Below are positions 1 to 11,233 of a stretch of DNA of 64,000 nucleotides, piece by piece (within the stretch, counting starts at the first letter, position 1; each line of letters begins with the position of its first letter). The stretch covers positions 5,944,812 through 6,008,811 of the forward strand of contig NC_083604.1 in assembly GCF_029168945.1 (NCBI RefSeq). The letters are read 5' to 3'. A program made the position numbers and the translations under genes. The notes beneath the pieces were generated by a model that ran no database searches, had not been told where the DNA came from, and was given only the letters and a program-made list of their open reading frames with translations. The DNA comes from Cannabis sativa. Taxonomy: Eukaryota; Streptophyta; Magnoliopsida; Rosales; Cannabaceae.

Positions 1-52
1 TTCATTGTGTGATTAAAAAATTAGAAAACAAAAGTGTTACCAAACGGAACCT
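1..52. repeat. Right end of a PIF/Harbinger-like MITE, cut by the window edge
   Basis: The first bases end in GTGTTACCAAACGGAACCT. This matches the right terminus of the complete MITE at 40946-41438, which ends TACCAAACGGCACC. Only the terminal part is visible, so the left end and target duplication cannot be checked. Bases 53-303 are AT-rich with nothing recognisable. Confidence 0.55.
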
Positions 53-302
53 AAAAGTATAAAAATAAAAATTTTCTTGTGGTAGTATAATGTAATATTT
101 TACCAATTTTTGGTATTTTATGTAAATATCCCTTAAATATTTTTTTTTAAAAAAGTAAATGTCAATATTTAAATTAAAAAATGTGTATTAATGCCTATTT
201 GTAATAAAAAGATATATTTATTGTGTGCTAAATTTGATACAATTCTATATCTTTAGCTAAATTTAACACAACTTTTAGTATATCAAGATTCAACACACAG
301 GT

Positions 303-607
303 AGCGTTTAGTTGGAAGGAATATAAAACATAAGAATGAGAGTGAGATTAGAAATAGAAATAGAAATAGAATTAAACTTAAAATACATAAAAAAAATTGA
401 TAAAAAAAATATTAATTTTTTTTTTCATCTTGCATTGAAATTGTTATTCTTTCAATTTCAAAATGGAATAGTCATTCCACTAAAATGATAGAAAAATTAT
501 TCTATTGAAATGACATTCTAATACTTAAAATACAATCAAACAAGAAATGGAATTAAAATTGTTTTCTTTTCATTCTATTTTGTTTCATTATCTCCAACCA
601 AACAGTT
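303..607. repeat. MITE-like element with imperfect terminal inverted repeats
   Basis: The left end reads GCGTTTAGTTGGAAGG and the right end, inverted, reads CTGTTTGGTTGGAGAT. The two ends pair imperfectly over roughly 35 bp. The interior is A-rich and non-coding. A clean target duplication was not identified, so the superfamily is not assigned. Confidence 0.5.
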
Positions 608-1309
608 CTAGAGGATTAATTTTCTCAAAATTATTAGAATATAGCACTCTACACTATTTTCTACACTTCATTGGAGAGCATGCTTTGTGATTTTTATATG
701 TTGGCTTGAGCCTTGAGCCAAATCTTTCTTAATGAAAGGCGTGTTCCAATTTGATTGTAACAATAAAGAGTGCAAATAGGGTTTTACATGATTGAGTTGG
801 ACTAGGTGAAAAATGCCAGCACATAGCCACCTATACCCTTAATATAGCCACAAATCATTTAAATGTAATTATTTCATAAGAGCCCCACTACACTATCTTG
901 TGTGCTAACGTGTCTTATATATAATATAGATACCTTGTTAAACATGTAATCTTAGATTATAATGATTTATTTTTTATTTATTTTTTAGAAATTATTAACA
1001 GACAAAAAAATAAAACGCTACAAGGAGAGTTCGAACCTCTGACCTATAATGTGTCATCATTCCTGATTGTGAAAATCCCATAGTAATGTAAATGTACAAA
1101 TAATGTTATTCCCAGTCAGGCTGGCCCTGATAATACTGAACCTTCCAATACACCATAATACACTTAATTTTATTTAAATAAAAGACTAAGGAGACTTTTT
1201 CATATTTTATTTTAGGCTTCCAAAAAATGTGAGCTTTAGACACGGGCCTAGTACACCTATGCTCCGGCTCGTTTCCGGTTTTAATTAGTTTATTTATTTA
1301 TTTTTTTTA
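608..1309. other. AT-rich intergenic stretch with no recognised gene
   Basis: No open frame of meaningful length and no recognisable transposon terminus. A short string at about 1028-1044 (GAGTTCGAACCTCTGACC) looks like the B-box of a tRNA-derived sequence but has no accompanying A-box or cloverleaf. Confidence 0.5.
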
Positions 1310-2130
1310 ATGGAACTTTTCAAAGTTCACTTACTGAAAAAGAGCAATGGGAACCACAAGGGAATTCCCTCCCACTGAAAATTCAAAGCTTCATGACTAG
1401 AGCAATTTCTAGCCTTTTTAGTTAGGCCATCTATGATAGAGTTGTCTACTTGAGAAATATAAATAATTTATAACTGAATAATAAAACAAAATGTAAAACT
1501 TCAAAGACAACATGCCAATTCAGGGGGCACTTAGATTTGTTGAATGCATCTGCAGCAATTAAAGAATCAGAGTAAGAATGGCGATGTGAAACCATTCAAG
1601 TTCAAGCGCCTTGAGCAGGGCTACATTGATTGGAAAGAGCTCCCCTTCCAGCGCTGAGTCTTTATTATAACTAGTCATCCATGCAGTCCACCTACCTTGA
1701 TCAAGCTCTCCACCAATACTAGCAAGACCCGTGTTACCTTTTTTCCATGAAGCATCCAGAGAGATGAAATGCTTAGTGTTAGATTGACTTTAAACTTTAA
1801 ATACAGGCTTTCTGGCAGTAGCCATACAAACCTCCTGAAGCTCATTCTCACAAACAGTTTGAAACTCTCTCCACCTAGATGCAATAAGATCTCCCATTAT
1901 CTTGGGGTCAACCTCCCTACCTTTTATCATTCTTTTGTTTCTGGCCTGCTACACACCTATGAGACATGCTGCATAAAATAGGAAGTTTTCAGCCTCCTCC
2001 TTACTTTGAAGAGAGAGAGAGAGAATTCTTCTACCAAAAAACTTTGCTAGAACTCTAGTTCTCACTATTTGGGATTGATTTCTAAGTTGGCTTCCAATTC
2101 CAAAGACATAGCATCTAGGAATTGCTGCCT
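1310..2130 (-). pseudogene. Decayed LINE C-terminal part (RNase H-like, RVT_3 type)
   Basis: Read on the minus strand and allowing frame changes, the segment gives a peptide run ending SRWREFQ, then LDASWKKGNTGLASIGG, then DSLIAADAFNKSKCPLNWHV, and finally ARNCSSHEALNF. These are the spaced blocks of the RNase H-like domain found at the C-terminus of plant non-LTR retrotransposon proteins (Asp-Ala-Ser near the start, a Ser-Asp-Ser block in the middle). Several stops and at least two frameshifts separate them. An upstream minus-strand stretch up to about 2420 may belong to the same element but shows no diagnostic motif. No 3' poly-A tail or target duplication was found. Confidence 0.6.
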
Positions 2131-2919
2131 CATAGCCTCTAGTTGTGGATCAGTCCTTGTGGCTGCTCCTGCTCTTCAAGCTGATCTTCCATCACACTTC
2201 TTCGTCCTCCATAGTTGTGTCTGACCTCATCTGTATATTGTCCTCCATACTATTGAAATGACACTACGTGTTCCTAACCTCTTCCTGTTAAGCCACAAAG
2301 AAAATGTATAGAGATTTCTGGCTAACCACCAGGAAGTAGGGAACAATAGGAAAGCCACTCCAAAGGGTTTGGAAAGTAGACTCCGTAGATAGACAAAACT
2401 ATAAGTTGGATTCACCAACACCTCACCCCATGTTGAGTAAAAGGAAAATCACCTTGATTTAGTTTTAGACACTAAATTGATGGGAGTTTCTTTTACATAG
2501 ATAACTCCTGAGTTTTTAGGAATGAATATCAATTAAAGGAAAGACGTCATAGTCATAATTATTCAGGAAGTAACAATATGGTCAATGAGCTCAAAAATAA
2601 GTGTTCTTCCCATCTTATTTAGGCATCATTTCTTATTTATTATAGTTAAATTAGAACTTAGAGTGTTATTGAGAACTTATAAAATTGAAAATTATTATAG
2701 AAACAGAGAAAATTTTGTCCATTTATTTTAGGATTCATTTTATGAAAATGATTTTTTATAATTTAATACCTAAGCATGCCTATAATTGTTTTTGCAAATT
2801 TCAAGTTTCTAGCAAAGTTGAGTGAAGAAAGTCATAGAGTGTTGAAAGAGTTAAAACACATCTTTTGGACCAATCAGTCAAGTGATAAAGGACCATCATC
2901 ATGCCTAAATTGTTGGGTT
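2131..2919. other. No gene recognised; left flank of the copia insertion
   Basis: Mostly AT-rich and closed in all frames. The last 130 bases before the copia LTR carry a 43-codon open run containing KLSEESHRVLKELKH. This could be a piece of the TNP2 transposase interrupted by the copia element, because a TNP2 tail lies on the other side. The match is too weak to call. Confidence 0.3.
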
Positions 2920-2924
2920 AATTT

Positions 2925-3752
2925 TTGTTGGAACTTTGTATGAAATTATGTAAAAATAGAAAAGTGAAGTGTGTGAGTAGGAGTCCCACATGGGATAGAA
3001 ACACTACATTTGAAGTGTATATCTAGTGCAAGTTTGAGATATGGGTTTGGGCCCCAAGGGGTACCCAATTTTGCGCGCATGGGTGAGGACTCACACACTG
3101 GACCACCACACACGCGCGCGCGCCGTCGTCCGACCGACCGAGCCGGGTTGGGTTGGGTTAAAACGCGATCAGTCAATGATCCGCCTTTTCCTCCCACGAA
3201 CGATAACATTACCGTTCGGTGCATAAGTCGTATTAGAACAACGTAAGAATACATCCTTTTCAACCATTGAAAAAATTCTTTTCTCTCTTTACGATTTTTT
3301 TCAGAGCAAACAGTAGGGTGTTATAGAGCGATACAGTTCGGTGCAGAACGTATCGTACTTATACAGAGGCTGTTTTATCTTGGGGACGACGTGGTTGCTA
3401 GACTTCCGTGCACACTTCGGGCAGAGCCGCGAAACGTCTTAAAGAGAGCGACATCGTATTAGAACAACGTAAGAATACATCCTTTTCAACCATTGAAAAA
3501 ATTCTTTTCTCTCTTTACGATTTTTTTCAGAGCAAAAAGTAGGGTGTTATAGAGCGATACAGTTCGGTGCAGAACGTATCGTACTTATACAGAGGCTGTT
3601 TTATCTTGGGGACGGCGTGGTTGCTAGACTGCCGTGCACACTTCGGGCAGAGCCGCGAAACGTCTTAAAGAGAGCGACATTGTCCGCGACTCAGCTAGAT
3701 TATTCTATCAGTAATTCGTTCCAGTTTCATTGTCTTTAATTTCGGTATAACA
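2925..3752 (+). repeat. 5' LTR of copia-1, with internal 226-bp duplication
   Basis: Starts TGTTGGAAC and ends GTATAACA, about 827 bp. It differs structurally from the 3' LTR. It lacks the TATA-containing stretch and an AT-rich block of roughly 100 bp, and it carries a tandem duplication (unit starts at 3229 and 3455). The shared parts remain very similar. Confidence 0.9.
3229..3680 (+). repeat. Tandem duplication, 226-bp unit, two copies, inside the 5' LTR
   Basis: The string CGTATTAGAACAACGTAAG begins at 3229 and again at 3455, and the following 200-odd bases repeat almost without change. The 3' LTR contains this segment once (from about 8678), so the duplication is specific to the 5' LTR. 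Confidence 0.93.
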
Positions 3753-3775
3753 ATTTTAAGACGTTCAGTTCTGCT

Positions 3776-6700
3776 ATGGCTGCTACCGATGAATTTTCTG
3801 GTTCTGCTTCTAACGATATTAACAAGCCTTTCCGTTTTGAGGAATTACATTTTAAGCGATGGAAACAGAAGATGCTGTTCTACCTGATGATGAAGAAAGT
3901 TGCTTTCGTTCTCACTGCTCTGAAGCCAGTCTTCTCTGAAGCTTCGACCGACAAGGATAAAGAGGCTGAACGAGAGAAGCAACAAAAGGATTTGGACTCC
4001 TGGGTCGAAAACGACTTCCTCTGTAAGAATTTTATTCTTAACGGTTTATCTGACGATCTGTATGACTATTATAATTCAGATAAATCGGCAAACGAAATAT
4101 GGGATGCTCTGCAAAAGAAATACGATACTGAAGAAGCTGGAACTAAAAAGTACGCTGTGAGTCGCTACCTCAAGTATCAAATGGTGGACGACAAACCTGT
4201 GGAAGCCCAATCTCACGAGCTTCAAAAAATTGCACATGAGATCATCTCAGAAGGTATGACTTTAGATGAACAGTTTCAAGTTGCTGTATTAATTGATAAG
4301 TTACCCCCTTCCTGGAAAGATTTCAAAAGTACTCTTAGGCATAAGACTAAGGAATTTTCCTTAGAAAGTTTGATCACCCGCCTTCGTATAGAGGAGGAAG
4401 CAAGAAAACAAGACCAAAAAGATGAAGTGCTTGTTGTTTCAAACAACAACACTAAGAAATCCACACCAGCGGTTCTGAAGCCTAATGGCAAAAATTTTAA
4501 GAATCAGAACCGCAACTCGAATTCCAATTCTAACCGCAACAACCCTCCTCGTAACAATAATCAGAGTTGGAACCATAATAGGAACCAACATGGAAGGCAG
4601 CCACCTCCACATAAACAGAATGACCCCGCACAGTTTTTGTGTTACAACTGTAACAAGCCGGGTCATATGGCACGAAAGTGTCGGAACAAGCCTAGCACTG
4701 CTCCGCAGGCTAACTTGACTGAAGAAGCTTTTACAGCTATGATCTCTGAGATCAATATGATTGGTGGATCAGAAGGGTGGTGGGTAGACACTGGCGCCTC
4801 TTGCCATGTCTGCTATGATCGTGCTATGTTTAAGACATACACTGTTGCTGATGACAAGAAAGTGCTGTTGGGAGATTCCCACACCACTATTGTTGCTGGA
4901 ACTGGAAATGTGGAGCTAAAGTTTACCTCGGGAAGGACCTTATTGCTGAAAGATGTAATGCACACTCCCGAGATGAGAAAGAATCTGGTTTCTGGTTTTT
5001 TGCTTAATAAGGCTGGGTTTACTTAAACAATTGGGGCTGATTTGTACACCATCACTAAGAATGGTACTTTTGTGGGGAAGGGTTATGCTACTGATGGAAT
5101 GTTTAAATTAAATGTTGAATTTAATAAAGTATCTTCTTCTGCTTACATGCTGTGTGATTTTAATGTTTGGCATTCTAGACTTTGTCATGTTAATAAACGT
5201 ATTATTAAGAATATAAGTAATATTGGCTTAATCCCGAAAATGTCAGAAAAGGATTTTAAAAAATGTATCTTTTGTAGTCAAGCAAAAATAACTAAGACAC
5301 CACATAAATCAGTTACTAAAGAAACTGAACCTTTAGATTTGATACATTCTGATATATGTGAACTTGATGGAACGCTAACCAGAAATGGTAAACGTTATTT
5401 TATTACTTTCATAGATGATTGTTCTGACTTTACTTATGTGTACTTGATGAAAAATAAAAATGATGCACTTGACATGTTAAAATTATTCGTAGCTGAAATT
5501 GAGAATCAATTTAATAAGAAAATAAAAATGCTTCGTAGTGATAGAGGAACTGAATATGAATCAAATTCGTTTATTGAATTTTATAATTCACATGGTATGA
5601 TACACGAAAGGACTGCACCATATTCACCTGAAATGAACGGTAAAGCTGAAAGAAAAAATAGAACATTTACTGAATTAGTTGTGGCTATTTTGTTGAATTC
5701 TGGTGCTGCATCTCACTGGTGGGGTGAAATTTTATTAACTGTTTGTTATGTTCTGAATAGAGTTCCTAAAACTAAGAGTAAAATTTCACCTTATGAGATC
5801 TTGAAAAATAGGCAACCAAATGTGTCTTATTTTAGAACCTGGGGATGTTTAGCTTATGTTAGGATTTCTGATCCTAAGAGAATAAAACTAGCTAGTAGAG
5901 CCTATGAATGTGTATTTATTGGATATGCGGTGAATAACAAAGCATATAGATTCTATGATCTGAATGCACATGTTATAGTGGAATCTAATGATGCTGAATT
6001 TTATGAACATAGATTTCCCTTTAAATTAGGAAATAGTGGGGGTACATCTACTAGCAATGTTCCTACCATTAGGAATAATGAGCACACTGAGAGTAATGAA
6101 ATAGAACCTAGAAGAAGCAAGAGAGCTAGAGTAAAAAAAACTTTTGGTTCAGATTTTTGTGCTTACACCTTAGAGGAGGATCCTACCAACCTCCAAGAAG
6201 CTTTGTCTTCCATAGATGCTGACCTGTGGCAAGAGGCCGTTGATGATGAAATGGACTCACTTATTAAGAATAAAACCTGGCATTATACAAACTTACCACC
6301 TGGGTGCAAAACTATTGGTTGTAAGTGGATTCTGAAAAAGAAATTGAAACCTGATGGAACTGTTGACAAATACAAAGCTCGCTTAGTAGCAAAGGGTTTT
6401 AGACAAAGAGAGAATGTAGATTTCTTTGACACTTTTTCACCTGTCACTAGAATAACATCCATTAGAGTTTTAATTTCTCTGGCTGCTATACACAATTTAG
6501 TTGTGCACCAAATGGATGTTAGAACAACGTTCCTTAATGGTGAATTAGAAGAAGAAATATACATGGATCAACCTGAAGGGTTCGTGATCCCAGGCCAGGA
6601 ACATAAGGTTTGCAAGTTAGATAAATCTCTGTATGGTCTTAAGCAGGCACCTAAGCAATGACATGAGAAATTTGACAATTTAGTTATCTCAGATGGCTTC

Positions 6701-7722
6701 AAAGTGAATGAAAGTGACAAATGTATTTACTATAAATCTGATAATGACATTTGCACTATTATATGCATATATGTGGATGATTTGCTTATATTTGGTTCAA
6801 ATATCCATACTGTTAATGCCGTAAAATCATTATTATGTGCTAACTTTGACATGAAGGACCTCGGAGAAGCTGATGTAATCCTTGGTATTAAGATTACTAG
6901 GTCTGAAAAGGAAATTTCTTTGGATCAATCTCATTACATTGAGAAGATTCTTAAGAAATATAATTACTTTGACTGTAAACCTGCTTGCACACTATATGAT
7001 CCAAGTGTAAAGCTATTCAATAACACTGGTGACGGTGTGAGACAATCTGATTATGCGAGCATCATTGGCAGTCTTCGATATGCACTGATTGTACGAGACC
7101 CGACATTGCCTATGTCGTGGGATTATTATGCAGGTTTACCAGTAGGCCTAGTATAGAGCATTGACATGCTATTGAGAGGGTAATGAGATACCTTAAGAGA
7201 ACCATGAACCTTGGATTACACTATCAAAGGTTTCCAGCTGTCCTTGAAGGATACAGTGATGCAGACTGGAACACTTTGTCAGATGACTCCAAAGCTACAA
7301 GTGGCTATATTTTTAGCATAGCTGGTGGCGCTGTTTCTTGGAAGTCAAAGAAACAGACTATTTTAGCACAGTCCACCATGGAGTCTGAAATGATAGCACT
7401 AGCCTCTGCTAGTGAAGAAGCAGGTTGGCTTAGAAGCCTGCTAGCTGAGATCCCTTTATGGGAAAAGCTGATACCAGCTGTGTTGATCCATTGCGATAGT
7501 ACCGCGACTATTGCAAAAGTCCAGAACCATTATTATAACGGTAAGAAACGACAAATCCGTCGTAAGCACAGCACTGTTAGAAAGTTCCTCTCAACAGGAG
7601 CTGTTAGAGTGGATCATGTACGCACTGATGACAATTTAGCAGATCCTTTGACGAAAGGACTAGCTAGAGAGAAAGTCTATAAAACTTCGAAAGGAATGAG
7701 ACTATTGCCCTTAGAAAGATGA
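3776..7722 (+). pseudogene. gag-pol: copia-1 gag-pol polyprotein, inactivated
   Basis: The ATG lies 23 bases after the LTR. The gag part (from 3776) has the copia capsid-type N-terminus, an Asn/Arg-rich linker and a CCHC knuckle CYNCNKPGHMARKC. The protease motif is WWVDTGAS. After an in-frame TAA at 5024-5026 the same frame continues with the HHCC-type pre-integrase region and the integrase core (RSDRGTEYES, SPEMNGKAERKN). The reverse transcriptase follows (GCKWILKKK, YKARLVAKGF, MDVRTTFLNG), with a TGA at 6659-6661 where the family has Trp, then YVDDLLIFG. A one-base deletion near 7080 shifts the frame, and another TGA (7162-7164) replaces a conserved Trp. RNase H ([29 protein letters not shown]) ends at 7722. 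All three stops fit C-to-T or G-to-A change. Domain order is copia (integrase before RT). The exact lineage is not assigned. Confidence 0.92.
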
Positions 7723-8237
7723 GTCACTCATAATGGTAACCCAACCTAATGACTGGAAATCCCAAGAATTAGGTTCAACGGGTAATAACAAGTTATGAGG
7801 TGATATGTGTTGATCATGCTATTGTTATACGAGAAGCATGAAGTCCTGAAGCGATAAGAGGATGAGTTAATAGAAATTCTTAATGAGATCTATACTCTAT
7901 GTGGAGTGGAGTACCGAGCTACAGGAGTACTCTTGATAGACTCACCTATGTGAATGTGGGAGTGGAGCCGCTTCCTATGAAATTTGGGGCAAAATTTCTA
8001 GAGCGTTCACTATACTGGGATAGACGTGCATGGCCATTAACGCACGGGCTTATTTGAATACACCCTTGAAAGATTGGTGCGTGGTACGACGTTAGAGATA
8101 GAGTTCAAGACTTCGAGTCACTCTAGTAAAATCTAAATCGTATTCACTATGCAAGATTCAAATCGAAAGATATCTTTGCTGAAGCACTGTCTTATAGTTG
8201 TTTGATGTTGCTCGAGAAAATATTTTTAAAAAATTTC
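7723..8237 (+). other. 3' untranslated part of copia-1
   Basis: About 515 bp between the RNase H stop codon and the polypurine tract. No open frame of note and no recognised motif. Confidence 0.7.
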
Positions 8238-8250
8238 AAGTGGGAGAGAT
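8238..8250 (+). promoter_or_regulatory. Polypurine tract of copia-1
   Basis: AAGTGGGAGAGAT lies directly before the 3' LTR start TGTTGG. This is where plus-strand priming is expected in LTR retrotransposons. Confidence 0.8.
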
Positions 8251-8977
8251 TGTTGGAACTTTGTATGAAATTATGTAAAAATAGAAAAGTGAAGTGTGTG
8301 AGTAGGAGTCCCACATGGGATAGAAACACTACATTTGAAGTGTATATTTAGTGCAAGTTTGAGATATGGGTGTGGGCCCCAAGGGGTACCCAGTTTTGCG
8401 CGCATGGGTGATGACTCACACACTGGACCACCACACACGCGCGCGCCGCCGTCCGATCCGAGCCGACAGGCGGGTGAGGTGTCACTTTATTTTCTAAAGA
8501 AAAATTATTTAATTAAATAAATATTATTTATTTATTTATTTATTTATTAATTAATTTTAACACGTGATCAGAGGAGGTAAAACACGATCAGTCAATGATT
8601 CGCCTTTTCCTCCCACAATCCAACTCCTCCCACGAACGATAACATTACCGTTTTTTCTTGGATCGACTTCTATATAAGTCGTATCAGAACAACGTAAGAA
8701 TACATCCTTTTCAACCATTAAAAAAATTCTTTTCTCTCTTTACGATTTTTTTCAGAGCAAACAGTAGGGTGTTATAGAGCGATACAGTTCGGTGCAGAAC
8801 GTATCGTACTTATACAGAGGCTGTTTTATCCTGGGGACGCCGTGGTTGCTAGACTGCCGTGCACACTTCGGGCAGAGCCGCGAAACGTCTTAAAGAGAGC
8901 GACATTGTCCGCGACTCAGCCAGATTATTCTATCGGCAATTCGTTCCAGTTTCATTGTCTTTAATTTCGGTATAACA
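8251..8977 (+). repeat. 3' LTR of copia-1
   Basis: 727 bp, TGTTGGAAC to GTATAACA. Contains TATATAAG at 8671-8678, a likely TATA box that the 5' LTR has lost, and an AT-rich run with repeated TTTA around 8500-8555 that is absent from the 5' copy. Confidence 0.93.
8671..8678 (+). promoter_or_regulatory. Probable TATA box in the 3' LTR of copia-1
   Basis: TATATAAG in the context CTTCTATATAAGTCG. The equivalent position in the 5' LTR reads TGCATAAG after a short deletion. Confidence 0.55.
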
Positions 8978-8982
8978 AATTT

Positions 8983-9519
8983 ATTATGAAATCTGCTTGA
9001 ATGGTTCAAAATAGAAGAGTAAGTATTGTCACGAAGGCAATACATTTTGCAACTGCAAAAGACAATAACTGATCAAGGTACTATGACATATTACGAAGTT
9101 AATGAATTTGGGGACTTCATTATTCATTGTTTCGAAATTCACTTCTTAAATGTTATTGGGTGGAGAGCAAAGTTGGAATTAGAACTGACGAGCTTGGATT
9201 CAATCTATTAAAAAAAAACGGTAGCAAGAAAAATCATTTCATCATGGATACCCAAGCAAAACAAGTTTTCTATATAATTGATTCTAAATGGTCAATTGTT
9301 TTACAAGTCTTAGAGCGACAATTTTTAGAAAATGAAAATCATAAAGAAGATGACTTATGTCATGATAGTTTTATTGTTGAATACACAAACAAGTTGAGGA
9401 AAGAAGATGATGGTGAATATATTAGAAATGATGTTACTGAAGGAATATGGGTAGATGGTGAATCCACAAAAAAAAAAAAAAAGGAAACATGTTCAGTGAT
9501 TAACTTGTGTTTTTGTTGA
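8983..9519 (+). pseudogene. CACTA (En/Spm) TNP2 transposase tail with DUF4216-like region
   Basis: Allowing frameshifts, the segment reads VTKAIHFATAKDN, then a run with YYDIL, then CYWVESKVGIRTDELGFNL, and then FIMDTQAKQVFYIID followed by KWSIVLQVL. This is the block order of DUF4216, the C-terminal region of plant TNP2-type CACTA transposases: the Phe-Lys-Cys-x-Trp block, the Asp-Glu-x-Gly-Phe block, and the Gln-Ala-x-Gln-Val-Phe-Tyr block. The N-terminal catalytic part is absent. The copia-1 3' LTR ends right at its left edge. An A15 run near 9468-9482 follows the last recognisable residues. DUF4216 is my inference from remembered family pattern. Confidence 0.65.
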
Positions 9520-9606
9520 ATGCTAACGTATTAACTTGTTGAGTCTTAATGTATTAATCTATGTTATTATTGAGTACTAGTGTATTAACTTATATTGTTG
9601 TTGCAG

Positions 9607-11233
9607 ATGAGTAATGCAAAAGATGAAAACATGCAAAAGAAGCGAGGCGCAACACAAAAGAACAATATAAACAATTTAAAATCTAAGGGAGTCAAGAAAA
9701 ACCTTGAGTATAATGATAAAGGACAACCTATAGGTGATAATTACGGAGAGATGCAATCATACATCGGAGTTAGAACGAGAAAAACAGTCTCTCTAAATGC
9801 TGGTGATTGGAGGCGTGTCTCGATCACCTTGAAGAATAAAATATGGGAAGATGTGTCGGTAAGACATCTCTTCTTAATACATTGATGTAGTTTAATGCAA
9901 TATTTATATTTTACTAATCATTTCCTTTGTATTTTCAGGGTGCTTTCAATATTGACGAGGGTATGAAGAAGAAAGTATTACGTGATGCAGGAAGAATGAT
10001 GAAAGATTTTAAGTCGAAAATGACTAGCAACTACATCTATCCCATGGCAGAAGCGGGTATGATTGAACAACTCTCTGTTACTCCATGCAAGTATCCAGAG
10101 ATTGACCATGCAGACTGGATTGAATTTGTTAAGCACCGTCTATCTCCTGAGTTTCAGGTACTATTATGTATGATTTCTTATGTTAAAAACAATGAAAAGT
10201 GTTGAAAACTTACCTTATATTATATTATGTAGGCCTTGAGGAACGTACAATGTAAAAGAGCTCTTCAAAATCAATCATGGCATCGAACATCTCGTAGAGG
10301 GATGCATAATGTTAGAGAAGACTTAGTAAGTAATTTGTATCACTAGTTTTGCATTCAATAACTAGAACACACCAACATCAATTAATTATTTGATGGTTTT
10401 GTAGAAAAAAGAACTAGGTGTTGATCATGTTGAGCGCTGTGAAGTTTGGATAAGATCACGAGAAAAGAAGAAGTCCATGGTCACAGATTTGGACGGACAA
10501 ATTAAAGAAAGAATTGTAAGTGTTTCAAAGTATTGTAAGAATGAACTAATTAGCCTTTATGTTGTCAATTTCATCTTGGTTTGTTTCCCAGAATGAGCTG
10601 AAGGAGAAAGTTAGTAGTGGCGAAGTTGTAGTTAAGGGTCGGGATGACATCCTAACGCTAGCTTTAGGGACACCTGAGCACCCAGGTCGTGTTAGAGCTG
10701 CTGGGTATGATATCAACGTAAGCTATATTAACTTTATTCTTCATTATTTTTGTTTCTAATTAATTTGGTTCGTTACATTGTAGGTCATCTGCCACCATTT
10801 CTTCCTGGTTTGGAAGAAAAAAAAGGCAGCCAGTGGCCAAATATATTAGTGAGATGGACGCAGAAATTGAGAGGCTTAAAGCAGAAATTGATGCGCTAAA
10901 GAGGGAAACCAAACAAGCAGACCAACTTCAGAATATGGAAGATGAGTACAATGATGAAGATCAGGTATGGAATGATCTTGAATTTGTTATTCTTATTAGG
11001 TACATTAATATTGTATTAAAAATTTACTTCATATTATGCAGGGTCCTCTACTAAAGAAACCTCGTTTGGAAACAAGTGCGTCGAAGGAAAGAGGGAAACA
11101 GAAATGTAGTGGTGAAAGATGTTCGGCGATAGCTTCTGATGGAGCTGCTATAGATCTCACACACCAAGACACACCGCCAAGAACAACTAAGAGCAAAGCT
11201 CGAAAGCCTCACAAAACGCTCACACACACTTAA
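9607..11233 (+). CDS. CACTA second gene, Transposase_24-like (Ptta/En/Spm), seven exons, one frameshift
   Basis: Seven exons can be laid out with GT-AG borders: 9607-9858, 9939-10157, 10233-10325, 10405-10515, 10592-10717, 10784-10964, 11042-11233. All introns are short (about 75-80 bp) and phase 0. The product, roughly 390 aa, contains WRRVSITLKNKIWEDV, FKSKMTSNYIYP, DWIEFVKHRLSPEF, ALQNQSWHRTSRRGMHN, CEVWIRSREKKKS and LALGTPEHPGRVRAAG. This is the run of blocks seen in plant Transposase_24 proteins encoded beside TNP2 in CACTA elements. A coiled-coil-like stretch (AEIERLKAEIDALKRE) and a basic tail follow. An A-run near 10816-10823 puts the two halves of exon 6 in different frames, so the gene is probably dead unless a border is misplaced. 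The ATG at 9607 directly follows a CAG, so an upstream exon splicing here is possible. Other exons are open throughout. Confidence 0.72.

Larger units (their letters stand above)
2925..8977 (+). mobile_element. Ty1/copia LTR retrotransposon (copia-1), full length but defective
   Basis: Two LTRs that start TGTTGGAACTTTG and end GGTATAACA bracket a copia-type interior ordered gag, protease, integrase, reverse transcriptase, RNase H. The candidate target duplication is AATTT at 2920-2924 and 8978-8982, with one base of uncertainty at the left edge. A purine-rich tract lies directly before the 3' LTR. The single long frame is broken by three in-frame stops and one frameshift, so the copy cannot make a full polyprotein. 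The element lies directly upstream of CACTA transposase sequence and probably interrupts it. Confidence 0.93.

Noticed and set aside
1020..1060. tRNA-like B-box phrase (GAGTTCGAACCTCTGACC)
   Set aside because: No A-box, no cloverleaf and no acceptor stem; similar phrases occur in several repeats, for example near 39310 inside the CACTA element.
2946..3263. Open frames on both strands within the copia-1 LTR
   Set aside because: They fall entirely in LTR sequence that has no coding role, are not matched by any domain, and recur only because the LTR is GC-richer.
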